Positions 37,597 through 49,659 of a DNA stretch of 64,000 nucleotides are shown in pieces. The position numbers and the translations under genes were made by a program. Under the pieces are notes generated by a model. That model worked only from the letters and a program-made list of their open reading frames with translations, made no database searches and was not told where the DNA came from. The first letter of the stretch is position 1; every line of letters starts with the position of its first letter. The DNA lies in assembly GCA_027257055.1 (NCBI GenBank), contig JAPVLO010000138.1:3410001-3474000 (forward strand). Reading direction: 5' to 3'. The stretch comes from Cephalopachus bancanus (taxonomy: Eukaryota; Chordata; Mammalia; Primates; Tarsiidae).

Positions 37597-38207
37597 CTTG
37601 TGGAGGTTTTTACATCTTGTAAAAAAAAAATGAAAAGAAAGAAGCCTTTTATTTGTAATTTAGATATTGCTGTACATATAAAATTTCTACATGGAGCAAA
37701 TATTATTTTAAGTAATACGAAGAATTTTTAAAATAGAAATTGAAAATATATTCAGATACACAAATGAGCGAGGAAAGAATGGATACTAAACTCAGAGTGT
37801 CTGTCCAAACAGGGGTGAGACACAGACTTCCTATTAGTCCTCACAGAGTTAAGAGGAGAAAATTCAAATAATTGGCATTGGGATGTTTCGGCGGCCAGTC
37901 GTAGGAGTTCATCTGTGAGGCATTCAGGTCCAGTAGGAGAAAATGTAGTCCAGGAGGTCAAAGAGGAACACTTTCTAATGATCCTAAAGTAGCCAGACGT
38001 TTCCATAAAACAGATGTCTCCTCTATGGTTTTACTTTTGCCTTCATGGGCTGGTACATTTGAAGTCCCCCTGCCAAATACCTCATGGCTGAAATCACGTA
38101 AAAGTTAGAAAACACACCCACGATTAGAATTGAAAAGAGGTTGTTTCTATAAAAACTGGACCTCTTCATGATTTCACATGGAGCGGGATTCCTGTGTCTT
38201 GCCAACC
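37597..38207 (-). other. candidate minus-strand exon (unassigned)
   Basis: On the minus strand a pyrimidine-rich tract ending in AG ('ttgctgtattgttttcgtaacag', acceptor AG at 38208-38209) is followed by an open frame. It runs to a stop at about 38023 and encodes a possible membrane segment NNLFSILIVGVFSNFYVISA, then MRYLAGGLQMYQPMKAKVKP. A consensus donor AAG|GTAAGT sits at about 37597/37596, and an AATAAA lies on the minus strand near 37650. I do not recognise the protein. It could be a real terminal exon of a membrane protein, an exon of a noncoding transcript, or chance. Nothing nearby supports a gene, so confidence is low. Confidence 0.2.
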
Positions 38208-38224
38208 TGTTACGAAAACAATAC

Positions 38225-38998
38225 AGCAACCAAGGATTAAGAGAAAAGTTTAATTTAGAAGGGGTTTGACTCTTGCCTCTGCACACACTGGCCAGGGAGG
38301 TTCAAGAGGCTTCAGTTTTCTTGTCTTTAAAGAGGATGCTCCAGTTGTCAATCTATTTCCCCTCAGCTCAGACCCACCCTTCTTGTTCAGCTTCCTGTTT
38401 CTGGAACTGGACCCTGTACAGGCTTCTTTTCCAACTGAGGCAGTGTTAGGCCTTGCCTGCAGAAGGCACTGAGGGACGACAGAGACATATAGCAGTCCGA
38501 GGTTTTCAAAGCTCCTGGTGTGCTCACTTCTTGCCCCTGTACCATGGCTCCCTGTGCTAAGGGAGAGACCCAATGACTGACACTGGCCCTCCTGTGAGCT
38601 CACCAACACCGCAGAGAACAGTTTTCTGCTTAGCGCCTCTACTCCCCAGAAACCTTTGGCCCAGGATGCTAGTCCTGGCCTGCCTGCTGCAGACCAGCTT
38701 TGATGCCGGTCTCTGCAGGGAACTCCTATGCTATCCCCGGGTCTGTAGCCACAGGCTCTTCAAAGAGGTCTGAATCTCAGCCTTTGGGGAGCCCTTTCCA
38801 CGTTTGCTCTTTCAAAGCCCTGCAGGCTCAAGCTGCTTCCTGCCTTTACAGCTTCCATATTCTTTAGTTTTCTCTTACCTCTTGTAGCATTGAACTCAGC
38901 TTTTCTAATGAGTGATTCCTTGTATGTGCTTTTCTCTCTTTCAATTACTAATACGTTTCTGTCTTCTGACTGGACCCTGGACAATACAGTGGAATAAT
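38225..38998 (+). repeat. possible ancient LTR-like repeat
   Basis: GC-richer than its surroundings. It ends 'cgtttctgtcttctgactggaccctggacaatacagt', a phrase typical of the 3' ends of some old LTRs. The interior has pyrimidine-rich, CT-rich runs ('tttcctcctc'-like). Both ORFs overlapping it (38250-38609 minus, 38573-38773 plus) have no recognisable domain. Family not identified. Confidence 0.3.
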
Positions 38999-41900
38999 AT
39001 ATTTCCCTTTGAGGAGTTGCTGAGAGGTTGAAATAAAATTCCATATGAAGGGCTCAATAAATCTTAGCTAGAATTGTCACCAAAGGGTCATCACGAGGAT
39101 TCAACAAATTCTAAAGAATGAAATGTTTTCTTCAGATATTACACCGTTTCTCTTATTCAGTATTTTCTTTTCTTTTCTTCTCAATTATCTGGGCTTAGCA
39201 GTGTGGCAAGATGATGTATTTGAAACATGTAGCCAGCTAACCACCCACACAGCTGATCTGACAGGCTGGGCAAGGCCTGGAGCTTTGACGGGAAAATTAC
39301 ATAGAGACTATCTAAGTTTTCTTCATTTGCCTTTGACAAGATTTTTACCTAATATATTCCTTAAAAGAAAGGTTTCTAGGTTTGTTTTGTTTCGGAAACA
39401 CTTTTCATGGATCTAACATTCTTACCAAGGGAAAAATGTTCTTTTAAAAAATGGTCTTTGTTTTTTAGCCAAATGAAGAACAGTGAGTTAGGTGGAAGAT
39501 TTTAAGAAACTCAGAATTTTCACTCTGGCTTTTCATAAATAGCTAGATGGAATTATCCATCTATATCATAATTAATTTTCCACTTATTGTTTTGTATAAA
39601 CCCAGTAGGAATTCATTCATTCAAAATGCAAAATGCTAACTGTGATTTCATTTATTTGGAGCAGGGGTGATATTCAGAATGCTATTTCAGGGATATGCTG
39701 TTATTTCCAAAAGAGGTAATAAATTTAATTTTAATTTTCGTGTTATGTGGATATAAGTATAATTAGAAGAAACTTAATCAGCTACAAATACCAACACAAA
39801 AGAACCTAGAAACTTGGTTACCAGTAATTGAAATTGCTTTATAATAGCAAGTTACTCACTTGGTGAAGGTTTCATTCATGGACCTTTTCTTAATACATTT
39901 CTAGACAATACTTGAAGTTCAATTTATTTTACTGATGCAAATAATTTTTTATAGAAAAATAAGAAATTGGTGGCAAATGATAAAAGTTACGCCTACTGGG
40001 AGTCATTGAAGCATACCTCAAAGCAAAAAGGAAACACGCAAGGATTTCCTTTATCAGGAAAAATTGAGGCTGGAATTGGGATGGAGAGACTGTAATCAAG
40101 AAACCCTTGCAGAATGCAGGGAATCCACAAAGGATACTGCCCTACACGGAAGGCCATTATCAGCAGATCTGTTACTACTTCTAAATCAAAGAAGGATGGG
40201 TATGGAGGGGACCAGAAGCCTAAAATGAGAGAACCGTGTAGAGGAGGCTTCCGTGAGGGAGCATCGACCAACAGTTGAGGGACTGAATCAGCACAGAGAC
40301 AGAACAGGGAGATTCAACGCTACAGTCTCATCCTTCCTCCCTCTGATCACCTGTAGAAACTCTCAGCCGAAATCGACTGGAAACGAGCAGAGCTCAAGAA
40401 AGCCAATTGATGTATTTAAACCACCAGTCTTCTGGGACAGAGGGCAGTATAGTAAATACTGGGGAGTAGATTCGAAAGAACAAATGAAAGATATCTAGCA
40501 AACTATTTAAACAAAAATGAAACGTTTAACCACCTTTTGTGTCATGATAAGAATCAGGAAATCAGAAGATACAGAATAAAGTTTAGGTAAAAATGAGCAC
40601 AGACTTATTTTTCAACATCTCTTACCACTTGAAACTTGTGGCCTACTTTAAAGTCACATGATATATCGCGTATAAACTAAATTAAAAGATAAAGAGAAAA
40701 TAGGATCAAAAATAAATTTGCTGAGCATTGAAAAGAGAATTGATTGTGAATGTTTTTCTGCTTGGAAAATTAAGTTTTGCTATAAACATATACCCTGCGT
40801 GTCTAATTTAATACATATTTTTGAAATATTTAATTTTATAATCTCCAAATAAATTTTACATTTGAAATGTACAAGACAGGATAAAAGCCCTCCTGAAACT
40901 GGGAGAAAGTTTTTTTTTTTTTTTTTTTAAGGTTTATGGTATATTAATTCATATGTTCAGAAATTTGCCTCTTTTAGGGATTTTGTAAACGTGGAGTGCA
41001 CTTTTCATTTCATTCCTAATGCACATTTGTAATTGAAAAAAATTAACCATATTATGCAAATGGCCTTAATGTTCCTCTTCTTTGTTAAAAAATGTCCCCC
41101 CAAATTTTGCTTTCGTTACATAAATTCCACCATTTTTTAACCACACACTCTTTGAAAGGAAATATCATCAATAGCCAATGCTGTTTTATTTTAGCATAAA
41201 ATAAATGATTTGGATTTATTATCATGACTTTGAATGCAGCTGGTCTGCCCTTCAAAGACAATGCTTAGATAGCGTACCAATGCTAACACATCCAAGTGAG
41301 AGGCAACAGCCTAGATGCACACACAGAACCACAAGGAATTAAAACCCTCTCTGCAAAAAAACCATCACGTGAAAAATGGGCCTCCAGACAACAGAGTCAG
41401 GGGTCTTTCTGTTTACTCAAGGTAGGCGGGGCAGAGGAAATTCAAAGGAAACCTCCAGAGGCGTTGTTGGGTTCCATAAAGCCATTGAAACTTGCAGATT
41501 TACACAAGGGATTTTGCAGGTTGAGTGTTTGGAAAGTAGATTTCTCAGCATGTTCTGGCATGATAAGGGTTTTAAGGCAGATGGATATAATGTGAATATA
41601 ATTAAGCCCTTTTCAGATAATGGTGCAATAATACTATGTTCTCTAAGGATAGGCAGAACGGCAGCTCTGAGTACACTTCATTCATTTGAACCTATGTGCC
41701 CTATTCTATTCCAGGGTTTCATCAGGAATAATATTCATGCATATCGTTTCCAAGACCTCATTGTATTGTTCTAATGTCACCAGCACCTTAAATAAAGATC
41801 CACAGCACTGAGTAGAAAAAGAGAGAGGGGAGGGGGAAGGGGATGGAAGGAACTGCAGTGAGATAAATGAACGAGGGATACTCAGACAATATTTTTATAT

Positions 41901-42584
41901 ACATATTTTTACTATATTTTTTCTGTAAGATGTTTAAAAGTATTAGCATCTTTGAAGTTTCATAGGACAGTTGAAAAAATGAAACTTTAAATACTGATAA
42001 AAATAAAAAAACCAATTTGGCTTTGGTTCAGGATGATTTTTACTCTGTGCTATTCATTATTTTTATTAATACTTTCTCACTTGCTTTTATCTGGTTTGGC
42101 CTTTTATTTTTTTCTGCGAAAAAGAAATTTAGTCAACTTCCTTATCCACATGTCTCAAATTATCTAAGCGTTGGATAGTTGTCTTTATTTTCTTGAAAAA
42201 AAGATCATACTATCTAGAAGACTAATCTGTGTTTATTTCTACCTTCTTTAAGTGAAAACATAAGCAGCAGAGCAAAAGAGTATTTCAAATTGATTTAAAA
42301 TTGAAGTTTTAAGAAATTTCTTTTCTTCTGAAATAAGGCTTTAAAGATGAACAAGCAAACAAAAACCAACATGCCAGTCCCTTCAATGACTATGAAGAGA
42401 TCAGAAATAAAGCAGAGAGCGATTTCTTCAGGCGAAAAGAAAGATTTCACTACTTACATTATAAAATGATAAGCCATATCTTAGAATTCTATATAGTTCA
42501 TAAACGGATATGTAAGCTAAGATAAAAATAAAAATATGAGTATACCTGAGAAATGATCTGGTCATAATTGTTCTTTTCTACACA
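38999..42584. other. unique DNA, no gene seen
   Basis: About 3.6 kb. 40000-40500 has repeat-like phrases ('gaaagatatctagcaa' at the end) that I could not assign. 41280-41780 has overlapping ORFs in two frames (41296-41595 and 41376-41774), neither with a domain I recognise. A T-run of about 18 nt is at 40911-40928. Confidence 0.4.
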
Positions 42585-42660
42585 ATTCATTCCTGAATTC
42601 CTAACAAGGCGCTTGGCATATAATAAGACTTTCAATATTTTTTGGTAAATAAATTGATTT
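42585..42660 (+). repeat. possible MIR 3' end
   Basis: 'aggcgcttggcatataataagactttcaatattttttgg' is close to the MIR 3' end ('gcgcctggcacatagtaagcactcaataaatatttg'). Confidence 0.5.
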
Positions 42661-43374
42661 TGAAAGTGCAAAATAGCACCAATAACCAATTTAAATATTC
42701 TGTAGATAAAACACAAAGGAAGAACAGAACTAAAAACAGAAAAGAATAAAGAGAAAAAGAAGGGCATCTAACCTAGGAATTAACATTTAAGAGATAAGCA
42801 GAAACACTTATAAATTCATGGGTATATCTACACTCAACTACAGGTTTCTTTTTGTTTGTTTGTTTGTTTTTATGAGAAGAAATCCCTAGGGATATGCCTG
42901 GAATAGTAGAAAATAAACCACCTGATGAATAATAACACCGGCCCTGCTGTATTCATTTGACCATAAATAAACCACAAATCCGAGATAAAGCTCATTTTCC
43001 TCACTAAAAATTTAAAGATTGGACTATACAATAACTTATATTTTCTCCTGGATCTAACATTTGATGATTCTCAATATAAACACAAAACTGTATATTCCTC
43101 TACAGAGACGTTGCAGGATTTGCAGACCTGGAGTGTAATTAAATAGGTCGCTAGCTCACACATTGGAAGAGAGAACCAAGCACAGTCAGTTCTTGGGTGT
43201 TCACACAGACACACGTCTTATGTCTCTGAGCTTACCCTGAAGTCTCCCAGCTCTGAGTAGAAGCCATTGAATGACCACAGGTACTTAGTCTCTTTTTACA
43301 CAAATCAGCATCTAGGATTGGATTAAATTAAGGATAATAGACAGGTGCCTTCCTTTCTCTCCTGAGTTTCCTCA
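42661..43374. other. unique DNA, no feature seen
   Basis: Includes a short (TTTG)n stretch at 42849-42870. No named repeat or coding frame. Confidence 0.4.
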
Positions 43375-43659
43375 GCCAGGTATAGCAGCTCTCTGTAATC
43401 CCAGTACTTTGGAAGGCCAAGGCAGAGGATTGCTTGAGCCCAGGAGTTTGAGCCCAGTTTAGGCAATATTGTGAGACCTCATCTCTACAATAAATCAAAA
43501 AATTAGGTGTGGTGGTGCATGCTTGCAGTCCTAGTTATTCGCAAGGTAGAGTTAAGAGGATTACCTGAGCCCTGGAGGTCAAGGCTGCAGTGAGTCCTGA
43601 TGGTGCCACTGCTCTCCAGCATGGGTGACAGAGTGAGACACTGACTCAAAAGAAAAAAG
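43375..43659 (+). repeat. Alu SINE, older copy
   Basis: 'gccaggtatagcagctctctgtaatcccagtactttggaagg', linker 'ctacaataaatcaaaaaattagg', right arm 'ggaggtcaaggctgcagtgag'. Diverged from the younger tarsier-type copies next to it, but the same AATAAATC linker. Confidence 0.9.
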
Positions 43660-43876
43660 GATTTATAATTTTTAAAAATGTCAATTCTTGCAAATATTGG
43701 AAATTAGAAAGTGATCAATGACCAGATGTTTTGAGAAATGTTAAAAAAAACCTGAAAATAGATGTGATGAATTGAAGTGGGACAAGATCACCTAAAATAC
43801 ACAGTTAAAAAAAAGGGGGGGGAGTGATTTTGTGGGTGCAAACTTGTCAGAGGCAAAGACACAAGGTGATTGTTTC

Positions 43877-44210
43877 AGAAACTGAATTTAAGTCGGGCTT
43901 GGTGGCTCAGCCTGTAATCCCGTGCTTTGGGAGGCTGAGGTGAGTGAATTGCCTGAGCCCGCAGGTTCGAGACATGCCTGGGCAACTTGGTGAATCCTCA
44001 TCTCCACAATAAATAAAAAATTAGCCGGGTGTGGTACTGAGCGGCTGTGGTTCCAGCTACTTGGAAGGCTGAGGCGGAAGGATCGCTGGAGCCCAGCAGG
44101 TCGAGGCTGCGGTGGCCGGGAGCGGCCACTGCACTCCAGCTTGGGCAGCAGAGTGAGACTCCAACTCAAAAAAAAAAAAAAAAAATAGAAAAGAAAAGAA
44201 ACTGAATTTA
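43877..44210 (+). repeat. Alu SINE, tarsier-type
   Basis: 'gtcgggcttggtggctcagcc', 'gcaggttcgagacatgcctgggcaacttgg', 'ctccacaataaataaaaaattagccggg', 'ggctgcggtggccgggagcggccactgc'. Flanked by a perfect 14-bp direct repeat agaaactgaattta at 43877-43890 and 44197-44210, a clear target-site duplication. Ends in an A-run of about 18 nt plus 'tagaaaagaaa'. Confidence 0.97.
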
Positions 44211-44840
44211 GAATAGTCAACCTGGTGGGTCTTTTCCCCCTTATTTCTCTCCCTTAAACCCATATATGCCCAGCATGAGGCAATATTTTCAGACCAAAAA
44301 TGTTTGAGTGGAAGACAGGATGGAGAGGAAGAAATAAGAACCTTCAGTTCTTCATGGGGTCACCTAAATGTAGAATGACCCCCAATATCTGGAACACAAT
44401 ATCAACAAACATCTCTCAGGTTTACTCAATCCAAACCCCCAAATCATGGGGCATATATGGAAAACACAAACATCATTTAAAACATTTGAAGAAAACCAAC
44501 ACAATAAATGAGGGGCATGCAAATACAGCAATCAGAACAGTAAATATCGCAGGCTTCAGCTCATATAATGTTAAAAGAAGATTTGGAAATAAATGTAAGG
44601 TATATACTTGCAGAGACAAAATAAGGTAATGCATTTGTGAAACAAAGAGATAGAAACAAATGCAAATGTAGTAAAAGTCAAAAGTAGTGTTGAAGTTATA
44701 CATTTTTCTATATAAAAATATATTTTCTGGTGGAGGAAAAAATTATTGGCCATATACTGATAGTCTAATCTAAAACAATGTGTTAAAATAAGGTTGAAAA
44801 TAGAGGTAAGATGACAGGGACATAGGAAAGTCTAATAAAA
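44211..44840. other. unassigned AT-rich DNA, possible decayed L1
   Basis: A-rich sense strand ('aatgttaaaagaagatttgg', 'aacaaagagatagaaacaaatgc') has a weak L1 flavour but no definite match. The plus ORF 44300-44629 is not recognised. Confidence 0.3.
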
Positions 44841-45150
44841 AGTACATAGATAGCCGGGCTCGGTGGCTCAGCCTGTAATCCCGCGCCTTTGGGAGGCTGA
44901 GGTGAGTGGATTGCCTGAGCCAGCGGGTTCGAGATTCGCCTGGGCAGCGAGACCTCATCTCTACAATAAAGCAAAAAATCAGCCGGGCATGGTAGCGCAC
45001 ATCTGTAATTCCGGCTACTCAAAAGGCTGAGGCGGAAGGATTGCCGGAGCCCAGCAGGTCGAGGCTGCGGTGGCCGGAAGCGGCCACTGCACTCCAGTCT
45101 GGGCGACAGAGTGAGACTCCAACTCAAAAAAAAAAAAAAAGTACATAGAT
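44841..45150 (+). repeat. Alu SINE, tarsier-type, linker-deletion subtype (young)
   Basis: 'gccgggctcggtggctcagcc', 'cccgcgcctttgggagg', 'cgcctgggcagcgagacctc' (ACTTGG absent), right arm 'gaggctgcggtggccggaagcggccactgc'. Flanked by agtacatagat at 44841-44851 and 45140-45150. CpGs are well kept, so this is among the youngest copies here. Confidence 0.97.
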
Positions 45151-45559
45151 TAACAATTATGCAATATTAGACATTTTTAGCCCAGGAGTCCTTAATTGTA
45201 CAAAAATTTTGCTATGGGCAAATTATAGTAAATATAAATCATATGCAGAACAAAACTGATAGAATTTTAAAAATCATTAGATATTTCAGTATCACAAAGT
45301 GAGAGCTGAGAACCTTTTTCAAAAAGACTATAATTAAAACATAATTAAAAGCATAAATTTAAACATCATAACTGATATTGACTTTATAGGAAGTTTTAGG
45401 AAATATACTTATTTTTAAAAGCGCAAATACATTTGAAATCATGTACAGCAACTTTGGTCCCATAGAAAAAGCAATGCATTATACAATGCCCATAATTTTC
45501 AAGCTACATTCTATAATGACAATGTAATATATATAGAAAAAATAACAACAGGAGCAGAG
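45151..45559. other. AT-rich DNA, likely decayed L1 flank
   Basis: No definite repeat match; A/T-rich phrases resemble the old L1 that follows. No ORF. Confidence 0.35.
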
Positions 45560-46301
45560 CCATCAGACTTCTCAGTGTTAAAACTTCATGCAAGAAGATA
45601 ATAGGGTAATATTTTAAGAATTATGAGGTGAAAGAAAACCTTCACACCTCAATATTTATATTCTTCATTTCAGTGTGAAGACAAAAGCAAGTAAAATTCT
45701 CAATCATGCAAGGTCTCAGAGGAACATTTAGAAAAAAATAGGAAAAAATCTTCAGGATTTAGGGCTAATAGAAATTTTCTAGATGTGACATCAGAAAGCA
45801 TGACTCAGACAGGAAAAACTGATAAATTGACTCTTTTCAAAATGGAACACTCTTGTTCTAGAATACTGTACCTAAAGAATGAAAAATAAACCTACAAAAG
45901 GAGAGAAAATATTTGCAAATCACACATCCAACAAAGAGCTAGAGTTTAGAAAATACAAGTAATACTCAAAGCTCAACATTAAAAATTCAAACAATTCAAT
46001 TAGAAAACACACAAAATACATGAATAGGGAGTTCACTGAAGATGAGATAAGATGCCAAATGACACATGAAAAGAAGTTCGCCACTAGTCAAATGGAAGTG
46101 CAGTAGTAAGCTCCAATAAGATATTACCACAAACTTAATAAGAATGGTGAAACTAAAAAAAAATACAGTGACAATACCCAATACTTGTGACAATATGGAG
46201 AAACTGAATGACTCATGTATTGTTGGTGAGAATATGAAACAGGGAAGCCATCCTGAAAGACTTGATTTGTTACTAAACATGCAATACTTATACATAAAGT
46301 G
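45560..46301 (+). repeat. old L1 LINE fragment (ORF2 3' part)
   Basis: 'gcagagccatcagacttctcagtgttaaaacttcatgc', 'acctacaaaaggagagaaaatatttgcaaatcacac', 'ccaacaaagagctagagtttag', 'gccactagtcaaatggaagtgcag', 'gtattgttggtgagaatatgaaac' follow the L1 ORF2 3' order. Heavily mutated. It is interrupted on its right by the mariner at about 46302. Confidence 0.75.
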
Positions 46302-47443
46302 ACAATTAAGTTTGTGAACTTACCATCGTGTGCTTATGTTGGCAGTATTGTACAAGCAACTCAGTAAGGGTTCATAACCTTGGCATATCAGTGTCTCACA
46401 GCTGTGTTTGTGTCAGCGTATGGTGATATGCTGCTGAGTGGCTTTTATTATTGTTGCATGTTGTTGTGTGCCATTGCAAGAATGTTGGAGCTTGAATTAG
46501 AATGACAAACAAACACTACATTTCTTGTTAAACTTGGCAAAAGTGGAAGTGAAATCAGGGACATGCTAATCCAAGTTTATGGGGATAATGACATGAAGAA
46601 AATTGCAGTGTACAAATGGATTAAACGTTTTTCTGAGGGGAGAGAAAGTGACACCGATGAAGAGAGGCTAGAGTAGTCAGTAATGAGCAGAACTGACAAA
46701 AGCATTACAAAAATTCATCAAATTGTGTGTCAAAATCATTGACTGTGAGAAACATAGCAGACCAAATAAACATTGATAGAGAAAGAAAATCTTAACTTAA
46801 AAGGTGTGTGCAAAAATGGTTCCAAAAGAAGCTCTTGCATCATGACAATGCACCAACTCACGCATTATTGTCTGTAGGGGAGTTTTTAGCCAGTAAACAA
46901 ATAACTATAACACCCTCCCTACTCACTTCATCTAGCTGCCGATGACTTTTTTCTTTATCCAGAGATAAAGGAAATATTGAAAGAAAGACATTTTGATGAC
47001 ATTCAGGATGTCAAGGGGATACAACAACAGCTCTGATGGCCATTCCAGAAAAAGGTTCCAAAACTGCTTGGATGGGTGGAGTAGACAGTGACATTGGTGC
47101 ATGGCTTCCCAAGGAGAATACTTTGAAGGTGACCATAGTGATAGCAATGAGGCATGTGGAACTTCATCTTTTTTTTCTTAATTTTAGTTTAAAGATGTGG
47201 GTAGATACGTAGTCATTGTTCAGGTAAAGTTTGGACTTCCTTTTGGTCCTCACTTCCTCTGGATGAGATCAGGTACCCTAGTGATGTTACGTGTCCTCCC
47301 TGGTCCCTGCAGTGTCCAACTACTGCTATTCTCTTTCTTATAGTATTATGATTAATGTTCAGGGACCACTTAGGAGTGAGACCATGTGGTACTCAGTTTT
47401 TTGCATGTAGCACATTTTCTAAGATGTGTTCACAAACTTAATT
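46302..47443 (+). mobile_element. Mariner DNA transposon remnant, internally deleted, with nested L1
   Basis: Ends form inverted repeats: 'gacaattaagtttgtgaactt' at 46302 and 'gttcacaaacttaattgtc' at 47425-47443. The plus-strand decayed frame gives LVKLGKSGSEIRDMLIQVYG (N-terminal helix-turn-helix part) and KWIKRFSEGRESDTDEERLE. After a jump it gives HHDNAPTHA (around the second catalytic Asp) and ERKTFDDIQDV near the C-terminus. The middle, including the first Asp region, is missing, and stop codons and frameshifts break the frame. The C-terminal part ends near 47165. From 47168 to about 47424 an L1 3' end sits in reverse orientation inside the element. The host sequence is the old L1 at 45560-46301. 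Confidence 0.85.
47168..47424 (-). mobile_element. 5'-truncated L1 3' end nested in the mariner
   Basis: Reverse complement: a T-run 'tttttttt' at about 47169-47176 represents the A-tail, followed by sequence matching the plus-strand L1 3' UTR seen at 36150-36380 (shared 'gagtaccacatg', 'aatcataatactataag', 'ctgatctca', 'gaggaccaaa', 'aactttacctg'). So it is the same L1 family. It lies between the mariner C-terminal region and the mariner 3' inverted repeat and therefore arrived after the mariner. Confidence 0.8.
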
Positions 47444-47757
47444 GTCAGGCCTCGAATGACATGGCTTTGTAATCTTAAGGCAAAATTTATTCCAAAGAAA
47501 TCAAAACTTTGGGGAAATTGATAATTCCTGGGGTGGGGAAAAACTATAAAAGTTTAGGTTTTGGTGAATATCCAGGATTTGATTAAACTTAAATTTGAAA
47601 TCTCTGTCATCTATTCCAAGATAGTGTTATGTCAGCAGTTGGGTAGATGAGTTTAGAGTTCAAGGTCGTGGTTTAAGGTGGAGTCTTTGACTTGAAAAAT
47701 GACATTAAAGCCATGAGATTCAATGCTATCATGGAAGAATTGACTATAGTTTAAAAG
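47444..47757. other. unique DNA, no feature seen
   Basis: About 0.3 kb of AT-rich DNA between the mariner and an Alu. No named repeat or coding frame. Confidence 0.35.
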
Positions 47758-47995
47758 ATGGTCCGGCACAATGGCCCATGCCTGTGATCCCAGTACTTTG
47801 GAAGCCCTAGGTGGGAGGATTGCTTGAGCCCAGGAGTTCAAAACCAGCACAGGCAACATAGCAAGACCTTGTCTCTAAAAAAAATAAAAAATAAAATTAG
47901 CCAGATGAGGTAGTGCATCTACAGTTTCAGCTATTCAGGAGGCTGAGGTAGAACTGCCTGAGGAGTTCTAGAGGTTGAGACGTTGTGTTCTAGGA
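47758..47995 (+). repeat. Alu SINE, AluJ-like, diverged
   Basis: 'ccggcacaatggcccatgcctgtgatcccagt', 'cccaggagttcaaaaccagcac', 'ttgtctctaaaaaaaataaa', then right-arm 'ttagccagatgaggtagtgc'. The right arm is shortened and many CpGs are lost, so it is an old copy. Confidence 0.85.
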
Positions 47996-48329
47996 ATTTA
48001 GTCTAGAATATTTCAGTGTTATATAGTTGGAAAGAATACTGAAACAGTAAAGTTGAGCGAGACAGAGTGATCAGTAAAATGGGGGAATGTTTCCACATAA
48101 ACTATTCACCTAGTGAATTATGAGATGAATATTTTATGCAGAAACTATGTAGAAAAGAGAATAATTTCATATTTATGTGAAATCAACTGCGTATTTCTAA
48201 AATAAATACAACTTGGCAATGAAGGGTTGCTCTTTTATACACTGCTAAATTTTTAGTATTGTAAAATCACTGCTTATAAGTGAACTGGTCTTGAATCACA
48301 CCAACCTTTTTAATTTTTAATATTCAATA
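47996..48329. other. AT-rich DNA, no feature seen
   Basis: About 0.33 kb; no named repeat or ORF of note. Confidence 0.35.
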
Positions 48330-49320
48330 AAAAAATTCAGTGATTTTTTTCCCCCAATATTTGTCCGATGGATTATGTTGAGCAAAAACATTAAAAAGCC
48401 AGAATTTGATTAAAAATGGAGTATTGGTGAAGAGCAAAAAATAAACTATGGATGAGAAAAGTGAACTCAGAAATAGATCCACATATGTATGACAAGTTGG
48501 TATATGATGGAGGCATACCATAAATCTATAAATAAAAATGAATCACTCAGTACATAATGCAGAAACCAGCTTACTGTATGAAAAAAATAAACCTGGCTCC
48601 TTGTATCTTATCTAAATAAAGATAATTAAAAATGCAACTGAGAAGGGCTCTATATTGAATAATACCAAAAGAAGGCATGCAAAGGAGTATTTCTGTGACT
48701 TTTTCAAGGGAGTGGGAGAATGATACTTACACAAAAATCCAAATATAGAACTGATAACTTTAAAGTGAAGTGACTTTGACAAAATTAAACGTGAGATTTT
48801 TTAAGGTTCCTTGAAGGACAACAACAAAAATCTAACAAGTGACAGATTGAAAATATATATATAATGCATAAGACTTATAAAGAACATTACCTAAGCTACA
48901 TAAGAAAATACTGCTTGGCTACAAGTAGATGGTTGCTAACGCAATCAAAAAAATTATATAGACTTTAAGTAGTGACTTCTATAAAATAAATCCAAATGGC
49001 TAACTAATAAATGAAGAGACATTCATATTCGCTAGTAATCACAGAAAGTCCAGCTAAAACAGTGAGCTATATCTTTCACCTATCAGAAAGCAGACATTTC
49101 AAATGTCAGATAATAAAATTGTCTTAAGAATGTGGGAAGATGAGAATCTTTGAGAATTGCTACTGTGGTGTAAACCATTATTGTGCTCTGGAGAGAAATT
49201 TGGCAGTGCATAACAAAAATAGTTGTGTGTAGATAGTGTGACAACACAATTCTGCACCTGTGGGTACATCTCAAGAAGCTCATGGGAGGCTCACAAGGGA
49301 ATGTCCCCAAGGATAGGTAT
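48330..49320 (+). repeat. old L1 LINE fragment (L1M/HAL1-like)
   Basis: 'cagaaatagatccacatatgtatgacaagttggtatatgatggagg', 'tgcagaaaccagcttactgtatgaaaaaaataaacctgg', 'ttggctacaagtagatgg', 'ttgctagtaatcacagaaagtcc'-like segments and 'ggagagaaatttggcagtgc' occur in L1 ORF2 order. Heavily diverged; no open frame. Confidence 0.75.
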
Positions 49321-49500
49321 CACATGTGTTTGTGAAAGCACAGTCCTTGGCATAGCTAGGTGCTCATGGGTAAGTAAAATGTAGTGCCTGCTTGACTCCC
49401 ATACCAGATCCATGTTAGAAGTCATTGGCTTAGGTTCACATATAGCAACAATGATACATCTTAAAACTTAATGCCTAATAAAGTAGGGGAAAGAGATGTT

Positions 49501-49640
49501 CAGTAATAAAGTATTTTTATATAAATTTTTTAAAAATTTTAAAGGTGTGGGATATAATTCAGGGTTAGGTATATAAATGGTCATTGAACAGGTAAAGTTT
49601 GGGCCTCACTTTGGTTTATATAAATTAAATGATCTATATA
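49501..49640 (-). repeat. L1 3' end fragment
   Basis: 'aaaggtgtgggatataattcagggttagg...gtcattgaacaggtaaagtttgggcctcactttgg' is the reverse complement of the L1 3' end sequence seen at 36250-36400 ('ccaaagtgagcccaaaactttgcctg', 'gaattgtacccatcttt'). Short 3' tag, 5'-truncated. Confidence 0.7.
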
Positions 49641-49659
49641 TTAAAATAACATATAGTTC

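Noticed and set aside
38250..38609. 119-residue minus ORF next to the candidate exon
   Set aside because: Lies in the GC-rich LTR-like stretch, no domain, no splice signals flanking it.
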